DNA of 64,000 nucleotides, taken from NCBI RefSeq assembly GCF_001039355.2, contig NW_019775639.1, positions 202,794 through 266,793 of the forward strand, in the 5' to 3' direction. The position numbers and the translations under genes are program-made. The notes below the pieces were generated by a model, which was given only the letters and a program-made list of their open reading frames with translations, was not told where the DNA came from and did not search any database. How positions within the stretch are numbered: position 1 is the first letter of the stretch; each line of letters starts with the position of its first letter. The DNA is from Lingula anatina. Its lineage: Eukaryota > Brachiopoda > Lingulata > Lingulida > Lingulidae. This document shows positions 35,140-46,533 of the stretch, piece after piece.

Positions 35140-35173
<34 letters not shown>
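34938..35173. repeat. (CT)n tract followed by (TG)n
   Basis: About 200 bp of CT-rich simple sequence with CCCC interruptions, then (GT)14. ORFs over it are artefacts of low complexity. Confidence 0.95.
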
Positions 35174-35174
<1 letters not shown>

Positions 35175-35573
35175 CTGTGTGCCAGATGATCTTTCCTCAA
35201 AAGAAGTCTATACATGTGAATTAATGTATCCAAGGTGCTCTGTCAATTTAATTGTATTTAACGGCAAATATAGATTTTATTCATAAATGTCTGTAAAACA
35301 ATATTTCATGCTTTGTGGATTTCTCAGTTAGTTTTAAGTCGTAATAATTGAAAAGTAAAAAAAAAAATCCACAAACGGTTATTTTACAATTTTGAAATCT
35401 CTCAGTTAAAATTGCCAGGATATACAGTACATACACAAAAATTGCTGATCTTTTCTGTTACGTGAGCGAAAGCGAAATTGAAGTTTGTTGAAGCCGACGA
35501 GCCGATCAGTTTGGAAAACATACCAGACGGATCACTTAATAAAGGGCGAAATGGACAGACCTTCAAAGGACAC

Positions 35574-35809
35574 TTAGGGTGTATTTCCAGAGATTTAGAT
35601 CGATCCAGGGATTAAAATTTAGATCGACCTAACTCCCTGGGGGTTCACTCTAAATTGCAGTCAGACGAGCGCGCACCATAGTTAATTACCCCCTTATAGC
35701 TTTTAGTAGGCGGGACAGACGCTTAAGCCGGCCAAGCTGACAGTAATTAATCTAGTGAGACTCCCCACAGGGATAGATCGATCTAAAAATCTATGGAAAT
35801 GGGGTGTTA
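35574..35809. mobile_element. Tourist-like MITE, copy 3 (reverse orientation)
   Basis: TTA at 35574-35576 and 35807-35809. The ends gggtgtatttccagag and ctatggaaatggggtg and the internal aggcgggacagacgcttaag match copies 1 and 2. It forms the left border of the GC-rich segment at 35816-37496. Confidence 0.75.
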
Positions 35810-35939
35810 AAGTACTGGGCTTGGATAGTCAGTTCAATGATCAGTCAGGGATACTGCTACGGACACGGACTTCTAGCCCTAATATGCATGATGGACAATG
35901 ACCACGTGGTGTTCTAAAACAACCACGCTTCTGTAAGTG

Positions 35940-37210
35940 ACGAAGGCTGCCAGGCTGACAGGGTGAAAGAGCTGGTGCTGTACGTGCTAGTTCACTTCAT
36001 CGTCTTCAACCAATCCTTCCAGGCTCTGCGTTGGCTTCGTAAACTATCGCGCTTCAAAATACCATAATTCATCCCGACGTGTAGGCGTGTCGGTGATAAG
36101 GCCACGCCCCTTGCCACGCCCCTGTCCAAGCCCCCAGTCACGCCCTCCTACACGGTAGCTCTGCTTCTCTACCTTGGCACACACGTGGGGGTTCAGGCCC
36201 TGGACACGGCACTGGAATGCGGCACAGGGCAGAACCTCAGGCCAGACCTCTGGTTGATGAGCGTCACCGATCCCGCTCTATGGGAGAGGCTTACTCGAGC
36301 CCAGTGCTATGGGTTGAGCTTGCTCTGCATGCTGCTGCTCTATTTCCCCCTCCTTGCTTACGGCGCAGCGGCAATGGTGGTGGCCCTCTATCTTCAAAAC
36401 AGAGCCAATGCCTACTCCGTAAGTTCCGGCAGAGATTGAGCAACTACGAACCATTGAAGGCGGCGGTGGTGTTGTGTTGAGAGAGCGGATCATGTGGAGA
36501 ATAACTGACACGCTGATTGAAGTGGATTCCTTTGTGGTGCGTATAATGTCGTTGGCGATTCTACTCTACGCCCACACCTTCCGACTGCCGCCCAAGAGCG
36601 CCACGTTTATTCACTGGCTGCGGCAGATCACCCAGACGCAACAATTGCATCCGGTTTTGTCCCTCCTTGGCCTCTCATATCTGCTGCGTTTCTCGAGCTT
36701 CAGGAATCGTACGCCAAGCTGAGAAGAGAGATAGAGAGTCACAAGGCGCGGACCACGGCTGGGACTTCGCACTCTCTGTCTTCTCTAACTCGGTGGAACG
36801 AACATCCGGGTACTACTCTCACTGGCACGGGGGGGGGGGGGGGGGGGGCGATCGATCGCAATTGGATCGTCATTGTCAGCATAAGCTCAACCGCAGTATT
36901 ATTTTGGCAGATCGTAGACCAGCTGACTGAAATCAACAAGATGGACCACGGTCGTCTGCTGTCTCCCAGCTGCGGAAAGTGGGTCATATTATTCGGGTCG
37001 GTTGTCGCTATGGTTGTCGTAATGGCTATTTGCTTGAGACAACGCAGCGTTCAAGGGTTGCGATATCAGATCTCGTTTTATCAGGCTATTTTGGCAAGGC
37101 GTCCCCGACTTTGCTTCATAACTTATGGACTCCTAATAATAGGTTACGCGTCTGTACCGTTAATTTTATTCCATATATTCTGCCTAACCGCGCAGGAATG
37201 CATTACATAT
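35940..37210 (+). pseudogene. Decayed multi-pass membrane protein in a GC-rich island
   Basis: Much richer in G+C than its surroundings. One frame (about 35937-36420) encodes ELVLYVLVHFIVFNQSF, a stop at about 36065, then a hydrophobic helix YGLSLLCMLLLYFPLLAYGA and MVVALYLQNRANAYS, ending at a GTAAGT that could be a splice donor. Other frames continue with MWRITDTLIEVDSFVV (36492 on), EIESHKARTTAG (36730 on) and two further helices (WIVIVSISSTAVLFW; WVILFGSVVAMVVVMAICL, about 36980-37040), ending near 37195. At least two frame changes and one stop occur, unless introns explain some. No family was recognised. It lies between two Tourist-like MITE copies. Confidence 0.45.
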
Positions 37211-37379
37211 TTTTTTTTTTTTTTCTGAAAGTAATGGCAAATGGTGACCACGTTAATCAATCAGACTAACTATAACTGTGTCATTTTTGTTTACTTCGCT
37301 GGGGGCTGCCATTTTTCTTTGTTTCCGGCTACCGGCACATGCGCATTGTTGGCATGGCGTGAGCAATCGGCGCTTGCAC

Positions 37380-37494
37380 CCCGCACACGCTGAGACATTT
37401 GCCTCAAGAGACCAAAAATATCAAACACGTGAGATATTTTTCTCAGCCGCGCGAGAGGCAAAAATCTCACGCGCCAAATGCTCACCGTGTGCGG
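37380..37494. mobile_element. Short MITE with CCCGCACACG ends
   Basis: 115 bp bounded by cccgcacacgctgag and its near-complement ctcaccgtgtgcggg. An inner pair, atttgcctc and gaggcaaaaat, extends the inverted repeat. The interior holds cacgtgagatatttttctca. Confidence 0.55.
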
Positions 37495-37500
37495 GCCCCT

Positions 37501-37611
37501 TTACAGCTTGTAGTAGGCGGGACGGACATTTAAGCCGGATTATCTGACAGTAATCTAGTGAGACTCTCCGCTGGTATAGATCGATCTAAAAGCTCTGGGA
37601 ATAAAGCCTTA
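37501..37611. mobile_element. Tourist-like MITE, copy 4 (5'-truncated)
   Basis: The right half of the family is present (tagtaggcgggacggacatt, ctctgggaataaagcc, TTA at 37609-37611). The left half is missing. Same orientation as copy 3. Confidence 0.65.
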
Positions 37612-39089
37612 ATTTGTACATTATTTTTGTACAGATAAATTTTAAAAAGTGGTGACGGGAGGTTTACAAAAGTGGAGGGGTGACTGCACACTTAAGTTAC
37701 GCGTCACAGTTGGCCTCCACATATTATATTTTCTTTCACTGATGAAGCTGAATAGGTGAATATTGTAGTATAACAAGAAACTGATCCACGGTTTTCTTTA
37801 TACATTTTCATGTTAAAGCCTGCGAAAGCCAACGTGAATTTGCTCTGTACGGTACTGCAATTAATTCGCCCTTGTAGGCTACGCTATTGCCTTGCAAATT
37901 GGTGGTGGTCTGAAGGTCAATTGAAAATCGGTGAAGTGAATTGAAAGATGGGTTTTTATATCGAGCAAACCATGATGAGTTTTATTCACGAGAAATTAGG
38001 AAGTGCATTGCCATAAATAATAAAAGCAACCTGTATCCGCTCATCAGATTGGATTTAGAGCGATCATTGGAGTAAAAATATTGCTCATAGCAACTGTACA
38101 TTCAAAAAAGGTCCATTGCGGATTCCATTACGCCAAATAACCCCGTGCTGACAAGGAGAAATTAAAAAGGAGATGGTAAAAGAACAGTTTGCTGTTATTG
38201 AATACAGCTCATAAATCGTTTGACGTTAGACGTCAATAAGGCCGCGTGGACTGATGAAGAATAAATAACTACATCTATACTGACTGTGGAGATAGAATTT
38301 ATTGAAACAAATGAATACGGATCACCGTTTTCATTTTTTTAACATGCTACAGTTCAGGTACCATCATTTAATATTCGCCTGGCAAATTTTCTTGCTGTTA
38401 CCCCTTCATGCATTTAACTAAGTAATATATTACGTTAAATTAATTACATAGTGACAGTATGTAAGTGAACAATAGCGCTAGATACATTTATACTAGTGCT
38501 TCACTCACGGCACATTATGGTTCGGCAAAATAAACCAAATAACATAACATTTATAGGCATATCTTACAATCTTTATTCCAGTGACCTAGTATACATCTTA
38601 ACGTGCTGGTGGCGTGTACCAAACGACTTCGTATTAAGACAATTAATCTTCTCTTTCGCGTAAAGCTCTTCTGAGCTCCTCATTGTATTGCATAGTTACT
38701 ATAAAATCAAAAGCAAGCTTCCCAAGAATTTTCGCAAATATGGACCTGTGGCACTCGACGGTGTCATTATAATTAATGTTAAAACGGTGGTCGCATGTGC
38801 AAAGTTAAAGGAGACATTTGATAAACCCTCAACAACAAAATTATGGTGCTATTGGTAAAATGATGTGCAAATACTAAAAAAGAAATTGAGCCAATGAGCA
38901 CTAAATATTCACCCTGTCTTGAAACAAAGGCACTTAAAATCAGTACTCTTCAAAATTTTTTTCTATCCATGCCTGATACCTTAATCAAACGGCGCACAGA
39001 AAAAATAATATGCTGCGAAGCAACGACTTAGCATATCTCTTATTGCCGTAGTATACAAAGCTCAGAAAGTGACATATGTGTCCAGTAGA
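37612..39089. other. Downstream region of the Eph-like gene, no other gene seen
   Basis: AT-rich, with no recognisable coding sequence. On the minus strand an AATAAA at 38572-38577 could be the polyadenylation signal of the gene at 39090-45896, giving a 3' UTR of about 0.5 kb. Confidence 0.4.
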
Positions 39090-39321
39090 TCAAAGCAATG
39101 AACAAGCTCTGTTTTTGTAATCTCCGGGTCTAAACCAAGTGTTAAAATAACAGACGTATATCTTGCGTATGATGTTGTCATCTACGGTCACTGTCACCTG
39201 CAATTAAATTATTTAATGAACAGTTGAATTAATATATATGTTATTTTGCTTATATGCTAAGTGATACATGTATCATTTTTAAATTGGTTGACATAGGCAC
39301 CAATTACGTAAACGCCACGCG

Positions 39322-39361
<40 letters not shown>

Positions 39362-41960
39362 GACTTATGAAGTCGCGGTCTGTTAAGTCTGTGCAGCAGG
39401 TAGAAAGTTGACAATGCGTGTTTGAATGACTCGCTATTAAATTTTCACAATACTCAACTACCTGGCGGAGTTTCCAATTATTAACATAGTTTATTTTCTC
39501 TTGTCTCAAGTGAATCTCAATCTGTCTCAGTGAACCACAGAGGGGGAGCGTCTTTGTGACCGTATCCAAACTAAAAACAAACACTAATAATAATTGGTGC
39601 GAAAAAAAATATTTACTGCATGGTAAATTTTACGAGGAATAGTTTTTGCTTCGCCTTGCCACCACTTTCCATTACTCATGAACAAGATCTGTGGGTGTAA
39701 TTTAAACTGCAAATATATGGTGCTATTTCAAGAACTCAAATCTCTCAAAAACCTAATAATAAAGAATGGAGAAGACTTACTTTCCACTTTCAAAATTTCC
39801 CTGCACCTCGAATTGTGCCCTCTTCAACTTCCCAAATTTTTGAACCCCAAGAGTAACATCCACGCGCTCATCTGTTCCTGCTCCAACCGCCCTAGAGGTT
39901 TTAACACTGACAGTGTAAGTGCACCCTAAAAAACGAATATGCTTAATTAGGCCATGGTGTTCTGCAAGCTCCTTTATACAGGATGGCATGTTATTCTGTT
40001 CTGAATTTCTTAATTTATAAGGTTTTGGGGATCGGAAAAGAGTCTGCTGTAATTTTTTTTTATCCAGGTACATCTGAGACACATAACAGCGAACTAGGAA
40101 AATTTTTGATCATTTTTTAAAAATAATGATATATTCAGAATAAAGTTTTGTTTGTTTGCTTGGTGTATAAAACCAGTGTCGCTTCATTCAAGATCCCCGT
40201 TTTAAAAGGCGGGAAATTGTTTGGGTTTGAAAGTCATTATCAAAGGTTATCTGTAGAAGAGATCCCTTTTCTACTTACTCTGGATCCGGTCCAGGCATTG
40301 CAATCCTTCGAAATCCTCCGTACATTGGCATTTGTATCCATCCGGTGCGTCGGAATCCGGTATGCATGATCCGCCATTGTAACAGGTAGCCAAGTCACAC
40401 ACTCGGTCTGGAATAAAATAAATGTTTATGTGAAGCTGTCTATTTTAATAACAGAAGTGCAACATGATAAAACCTTAGTCAAAAGATGAACCCACGCTTC
40501 CACACTCTTCCGCTTTTAATTGTCCATTGGATATCTTAGTATTGCGTAGGCCTCCTGGCTGAACAATTTGCATGTCACGAGGTTAACGACCCTAACACCA
40601 ATCATAATTATACCAGTAGCTATCAATTCTGCAGTACTTAGAACCAACCGTCTGCAAACTGCCGTTTTTCTAAGTCAAAATCAAAATGTTCTTCGATGGC
40701 ATATCCGTCATTTACAACATCACCATATTAGTATGCGTTTGAATTGTACGGCCTAGAGCATCCGCATCAGATAGCCTTTGGAGACTGATGAACTTAATGA
40801 TTTGTTAGGCAATGTGATTAAATGCCCGCTTCGCCGCTTTTAAATTGGAACTAAGCTATATGCGCTGCTACACATTGTGTAAAATAGCTACAGCCCGAGA
40901 GACAGTACTCATGATTAAAACTTCAAATTGAGCGTGCGCGTACATACTTATACACTGTACATGTACCATGCACCATGCACAAGTACTGGTTTGTCGGGGC
41001 GGGAATGGAGGGCACGTACCACCTTCCTATGCGCTTCATATTACATTTTTAAATCCGCGCGAAACCCCTCCCTGTAACTACATGGAAGTCCTGGAACAAC
41101 CATATAATAACAAGGCTTACTATAGGACATGGACAAAGGCATCAGAATCACCATCGGGCAAGTTACACTATCGGGTATGGCACTGAACAAGTTAAAACGG
41201 GCAAAATAAAAGCACCTTGGAGTTTGCATTAAAAGTAACATCTCTTTGATTTTATTTTTAATCAATCGATCTCAACTTACCTTGACAATTTCTCCCAATA
41301 AAACCTAACTGGCATTGACAAGAATATGTATTTTGCTTGTTCAAGCAGTAACCATTCCCACTACATTCTTGTCCGAAGCAGTGGTCCTCTAAGAAAAAGG
41401 GGGAAATAAAAGAGAACAGAAAACCACAGAAACAAAATTGAGATATCTCTCCATCGAGTCCACTTTGTTTGAGAGGATCTGGATCTGGAGAAATTGAAAG
41501 GCTCAAATATATTATTATTAAATGTGAAAAAAGGAATTAGTGAAGCATGGTTTAAAAAGTGCAGACTAAGTTTGTTCGGGTGCATTCTGTACAGAAACAA
41601 TCATTTGCTTCAGTGGAATAATAATATTTATAATAATACACCAATATCATCTTTATACATGAAAATTCTCAAACACAAGCCTAAAAATTTCCGTACCGTT
41701 AGCTTACGTACAAGTGGGAAAAATCCCGGGTACAGGATATTTTGAACTCACCCTGGTCACAGTTGGTTCCCATCCAACCATCCTGGCAGTAACAGCTATA
41801 CCCGTCCATCCCAGACTGTGAACACTGCCCATACAAACACGGGTTGCGAAAGCAGGGCCCATTTGCTGGAAGTATGAAATATTAAACAAAAAAACTGGAA
41901 TCACCAGAAGTTATTGCGTCAAAGAGACCCCAAAACATTGAATTCTTTATAAGTGATAAT

Positions 41961-42004
<44 letters not shown>

Positions 42005-45000
42005 TGAACTAGATAGAGGAATGGAATAAAATCTCTCTTGAAAGTACATTAATTACCATTTTCACAAGTCTGTCCGACAAATCCAACTGAACACTCGCAC
42101 CGGAAGCCGCCATTTTCTTCAAGGCACGTGCCGCCGTTGAAGCAAGGGTACGACTCGCAAGGACTGGTCTCTGTAAGCAGGTGAAAAAAGAGGTGTGCGA
42201 TTTAGTATAACATGCATGGTGTCATATCATATCATATATAATATGTCGGAAAAGGGAATGAAGCATGGACGAACAGATATACAATCATCAATTTCTTAAA
42301 ACAAAAATTAGGCCTACGGCTAATAGCTGAGTGGTTGATTGATTTCTAATTACAAGAGATTAATAAAAATTATGGAATATAAGGAATGTTTGAATTACTG
42401 AGTACCGCCCTGTAAACCGTACATAGTTAAGTACTCTATGCGTGCCCTATGTGAAGCTTTTTAAAGCCCACACTTAGCTCAGTGACATGCGGCACTACTT
42501 TTTCTTCAATATTATGTACTTTGTAGAACAAATATTATGTTGCATGTACTTATGGCTTTCAATTAGATTGGAGGAAGGCACTACTGTTTTCTTTTAAAAA
42601 AATATTAAAAGGTTAGACTGATCATATGCCCTTCATACCGACGCAGCCTGTAGCAGTCCTTTTGTACCCAGGTTTGCAAACGCATCTTCCATTTTGAGGT
42701 GACCAAGATCCGTCAAAAGAGCAAACTCGCTGCAAAGGCGGGTTGGAAGGATGCGAACCACTTATACAGGACCCTTGCACTGGCGAAGAAGATGGGAATG
42801 ATTTGGGGAATGATACAAGCACTCCTTGTATAGGCATGCAAATGAAATATGCAACGGATACGAACAGGCCTTGAGTACAACTTCCCGGGTCACGAAGAGC
42901 AATCCGTATTTGGTCTGTCACGGAACCTTGTGCACGAGCGGCGGTGACGTTGTACACGACGTCGACGCTGTCAGGGGCGCCCGGAGAACGGAGCTGGATA
43001 TCTTGAATAAAGTTGACTGCGTCTAGACTGGATGCGTTGGTAGAATTTGTCCCTGGCGGGAAATACCCTGCATACAACTGAATGTAATTCTTGCATTCAT
43101 CCAAGCTGTATCGTGTATAGTTGCAGGCGTGCATAAGGAAAGATACACGGATGCGCAATGGTAATAATGCACCCAAAGGAAGTTCTGGCGGCAGGGGGAT
43201 AGGGGGCGACACAAGCCAGTTTTCCTGCCCAGACTCTAGAGTGCACGTTTGGAAGACACTCAGGACTTGTACCTTTTGCCACTGGAAAAAAATAAAATTA
43301 TGACACCATTAAACGACCAAACACCCAAACTACTGTATGACATGAACTAGTAACCCAACAATTATCAATCAATTAACTGATTACCATTTACATGTAACAT
43401 AAACCATTTTTCCAATTTAATCAACATCCTTAATTACTGCATGAAGTTAATAAGACGAACTGGTAGAAGTATTGACTTCTTAATTAAATTGATAAAGACA
43501 TACATGTACATGTATGATGCTGTCGACAAGATTTACTTTTAATAGGGGATGTACTGTGACAGCGTTTGGAAAAAATTGCGTTGTGCAGTGTACTAGTGCA
43601 TGTTATAACGATACAACATGAATGTAAACATGATTATTCATATAACTCTCTTGTTGCATTGTTCCTGGATACCGCAAAAAATCGATTTTCAGCTGTTTAG
43701 AAACGGACATCTGCGTCCTCCACGATGCGACGCCATTATATTGCTGAGAAGCGTTCACGAACGTCTCTCCTGTGAAGCTTACTGCCAGAACGCGATGTGA
43801 AACTTATGTTCTTTCCTTTCCCGTCGTTTCTAATGCACTGAGACCTGATGTATTATGAACGAGGGGAAAGGAGGGGAAAGGAGCGAACATAAGTTTCATA
43901 AGGTCCAATAGAGGTAATACGCACTTCCGCTCTCNNNNNNNNNNNNNNNNNNNNCTGGCTTTTTCCGAGGACTGTCATTCCTAAAAAAAATCGGACCCCC
44001 ATTCAAGTAATCCTGGATCCGCCCCTTACGTCAGATTGTCACTTAAATGGCTGACTTTTTGTGTATTGTCGCCAGTGAAAGGGAGTACCCCCCCCCCTTC
44101 CCCCCAATGGACGAATTACCTGTAAGAAGCCGGTAAAGTGGCGCGGTAAACAGTGGCAGATTTACGGGGTCTTAGGGGGTCCTGACCCCCCTTAGATTTC
44201 TGAAAAAATCCCACCGTCTCCTCTTGAAATTACAATTTGTACTAGTGGAATCATAGTTCTTAACCGTACCAAATGGCATCGTTCGCCCTCTAAAATACCA
44301 ATTGAATGGTCCCTTCAGCAGGCCCCTGACCCCACTCCAAGGGGAGAGGGCGACTTCGCTTCCGCCCCCCCCCCCCCCCCCCCCCCCACACACACAAACA
44401 CACGCACCTCATTCAGCGAATCATCTGGCAGCCTTAAAAGCCTAGATTATTGCCTGTTTGGATTCTTCCGCATCAAAATCTGCCAGTTATTAATATTTTC
44501 TGTGGTGTCCCATATATGGAGATTCAGGGGATGCAGTTCGCAGATACCCATATTACATGAAGATAGAGGCAAACGCGCTTCCGCTCCCCCCCCCCTCATT
44601 TTAATAAATGAATCGCGTGGCTTTCAAAAGCCTAAATGAGTACCTGTTTGGATTCATCTGAGTCAGAATCGACTTGTAAAACCTGCCACTCATCCATATT
44701 TTCATTGGTGTCCCATATTTGCTCTGGAAATATCGTAAAAGATGTAGAGAACACATTACTACCCCAGGAGATGGAATGTTTATTAAAATAATACAGCTGA
44801 AAATAATACCGGAAGGTGTCTTACGAAGTCAACAGTGCCACTTGAAAGAGGATGGTATTTTACTCACATGAATCTTTAGGGGGTGGAAATCCCAAGACGG
44901 ACGTATGTATGACATTATGCTGAATGTGCTGTGTGTGAAAGAGACAAAATATCACGGTTATCAATGAACTCATCGTACATCCGTCTTGGGAGCTCACCCC

Positions 45001-45896
45001 CCTTATGTACGAGGGTTGACTGATAAGTAGTGAGCCTTATATAGAAGGGGTACACATTTTACAAGTATTTTTCTTTATTTTTCAACATACTCTCCTTGAG
45101 TATCTATACACTTTTGCCAGTGAGTTTTGAGAGACTCTATGCCACTTTTATAGAAGCCCTTCTCTTGGCCGTTCAGAAACCCCTCCACTTCACGTATGAT
45201 GTCATCATCTGACACAAAGTGAGTACCTGAAATGGCCTTTTTCAATTTGGGAAATAGATAATAGTCAGAGGGAGCAAGATCAGGAGAATAAGGTGAATGT
45301 TCTATAAGTTTAAACCACACTCGTTGATTGCAGCCATGGCAATGATAGACTTGTGAGCAGGGGCATTTCGCAAAAGTCACTTGCCTTGCTTATTTGAGAG
45401 TGCTACCTCGTCGACATAAACTTATCAAATGATACCAAACTTCGGCTACACACCTTTAAATAGTCAGGGAATAGAAGGGCTGAAAAGGGATATCCCTGCT
45501 TAACCCCTTCCACACGAGGCTCACTACTTATCAATCAACCCTCGTATGGTATTTGAAATAACCACAAGAACAAAAAGTTCATATACTTATAAATTGTTAT
45601 ATTTTAAAAAATGCAATGTAGAGATATGATGCGAATATGCACATATTTTTAATTTACACGGAGTGCAGGTACATGTATTTCTACCACAGTGTATTTTACT
45701 TTTGAAAGGCATTCTGTCTTTAAAAATCCAGAGAGCTTATTGTCTAAAACGCTACTTTGTAACAGTACCCTGAAGATATATTTTAGTGTGTTGTGACGTC
45801 ACACTGTGACGTCGACGTCACTAGGTTCTTACCCACATATGCTAAGGCTCTTGTCACGTAAATCAGTACAATCAGCAGACCCCAACAGCGATCCAT
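39090..45896 (-). CDS. Secreted Eph-receptor-like protein: Eph ligand-binding domain, Cys-rich module, four EGF repeats, PLAT domain
   Basis: Ten exons (high to low): 45833-45896, 44644-44723, 42639-43281, 42057-42170, 41752-41865, 41281-41388, 40279-40407, 39781-39925, 39462-39570, 39090-39197. Every junction is GT/AG, phases match throughout, and the total is 1614 nt (537 residues plus stop). Residues 1-20 are a signal peptide (CWGLLIVLIYVTRALA). Residues 22-215 match the Eph receptor ligand-binding domain: IWDTNENMDEWQ, VQVLSVF..NWL, RIRVSFLMHACN, a DPGSCTQGLFVSVAYF block. Residues about 218-262 match its Cys-rich module (RVCSFDGSWSPQNGRCVCKP). EGF repeats follow, one per exon: 264-300, 302-338, 340-374, 376-417 (e.g. 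CFNGGTCLEENGGFRCECSV). Residues about 419-530 form a PLAT/LH2 fold (YTVSVKTSRAVGAGTDERVD; IYVCYFNTWF). There is no membrane segment, FN3 domain, kinase or SAM. Likely extracellular and possibly ephrin-binding. Introns carry several transposons. Confidence 0.85.
41957..42003. repeat. Poly-T tract in intron 4
   Basis: About 45 T residues between EGF exons; low complexity only. Confidence 0.95.
43935..43954. other. Assembly gap (20 N)
   Basis: A 20-N placeholder in intron 2 of the Eph-like gene; the true length is unknown. It sits beside a fragment of the CAGTGGCGGAT-type transposon (ends near 44020, taatcctggatccgcccc). Confidence 1.
44151..44388. mobile_element. Second copy of the CAGTGGCGGAT-type MITE, in intron 2
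   Basis: Begins cagtggcagatttacggggt and shares cgttcgccctctaaa and cttcagcaggcccc with the 1360-1600 element. Its right end dissolves into a poly-C tract (about 44366-44387). Confidence 0.65.
44453..44517 (-). pseudogene. Degenerate duplicate of exon 2 of the Eph-like gene
   Basis: On the minus strand the phrase tatgggacacca, an AAAATAT-type stretch and gaatccaaacag repeat exon 2 (44644-44723), about 195 bp downstream in gene direction. The ATGGATGAG word has become attaataac, which puts a stop in the main frame, and the donor is GC rather than GT. Both copies share the flanking words tttaaaagccta or ttcaaaagccta, so a local tandem duplication is likely. Confidence 0.6.
44877..45005. mobile_element. 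Short inverted-repeat element in intron 1
   Basis: Left end aatcccaagacggacgta and right end tacatccgtcttgggagc are near-complements, with taggggg / cccccctta outside. About 129 bp, directly next to the mariner element. Confidence 0.6.
45008..45546 (-). mobile_element. Internally deleted mariner transposon
   Basis: Flanked by TA. The inverted ends CGAGGGTTGACTGATAAGTA and (complement of the right end) CGAGGGTTGATTGATAAGTA differ at one base. On the minus strand 45075-45350 encodes the C-terminal part of a mariner transposase with the hallmark HSPYSPDLAPSDYYLFPKLK (third catalytic Asp, DD34D type). The N-terminal DNA-binding part and the first two catalytic residues are gone, so it is non-autonomous. 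Located in intron 1 of the Eph-like gene. Confidence 0.85.
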
Positions 45897-46497
45897 GACG
45901 GTGCTAATATAAAACAAAATGAAATAAAACATAAACAAGAACATAAATGTTGGATCATAAGGCTTGTGCAGAATATGAATATTCTTGGATTGCCAAATTG
46001 ACGAGTATTCTACGCAGTTTTTGCATAGACCTCCTTGATTTCAGGTACTGTTCCTATGTAGATTATTTATTGTCAAGTACTTATCAATCTTCTGCCACTG
46101 ATTTGTTGCCGAACCTAGTTTTAACTAGTCTTAAAAGAGATATCATATTGTTACATTCACACTCTACTCCGTATGAACCAGAATACAAGGTACGCGAATG
46201 GGGAGTGGTGGAATCGGAAGAACTACATCACTGAGATTAGAATATTGGTATATTGGTCATAACTGTGCTGGGTTGACCGGGGCTTTTCAACCCTCAAACA
46301 AAACGAACCGCAACGCTTTACTTGACATCTATTGTATTTTTGTGATCCTTCATGTTTGACATGTTCAGTTCATTTTGAATTATGGTTAAGATTTTTTTCT
46401 TTTGTTTTGTTTTTAATAAAAAAATTCTTTGTGCTAGAAAATTACCATCTGATAACAGTAAAACTGATGCGTGATAACCTCAAGACTAAAAGAATTA

Positions 46498-46533
<36 letters not shown>

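Noticed and set aside
34885-35286. Long ORFs over the CT/TG tract, both strands
   Set aside because: Low-complexity sequence free of stops; no protein features.
39279-39584. 101-codon minus-strand ORF running into the GA tract
   Set aside because: Its first part is exon 9 of the Eph-like gene. A GTAGTT donor at the CAG and the fitting PLAT end in the next exon make read-through into the GA tract unlikely.
45947-46234. 95-codon plus-strand ORF
   Set aside because: No motif, no splice context, and it lies just upstream of the minus-strand gene start; probably chance.
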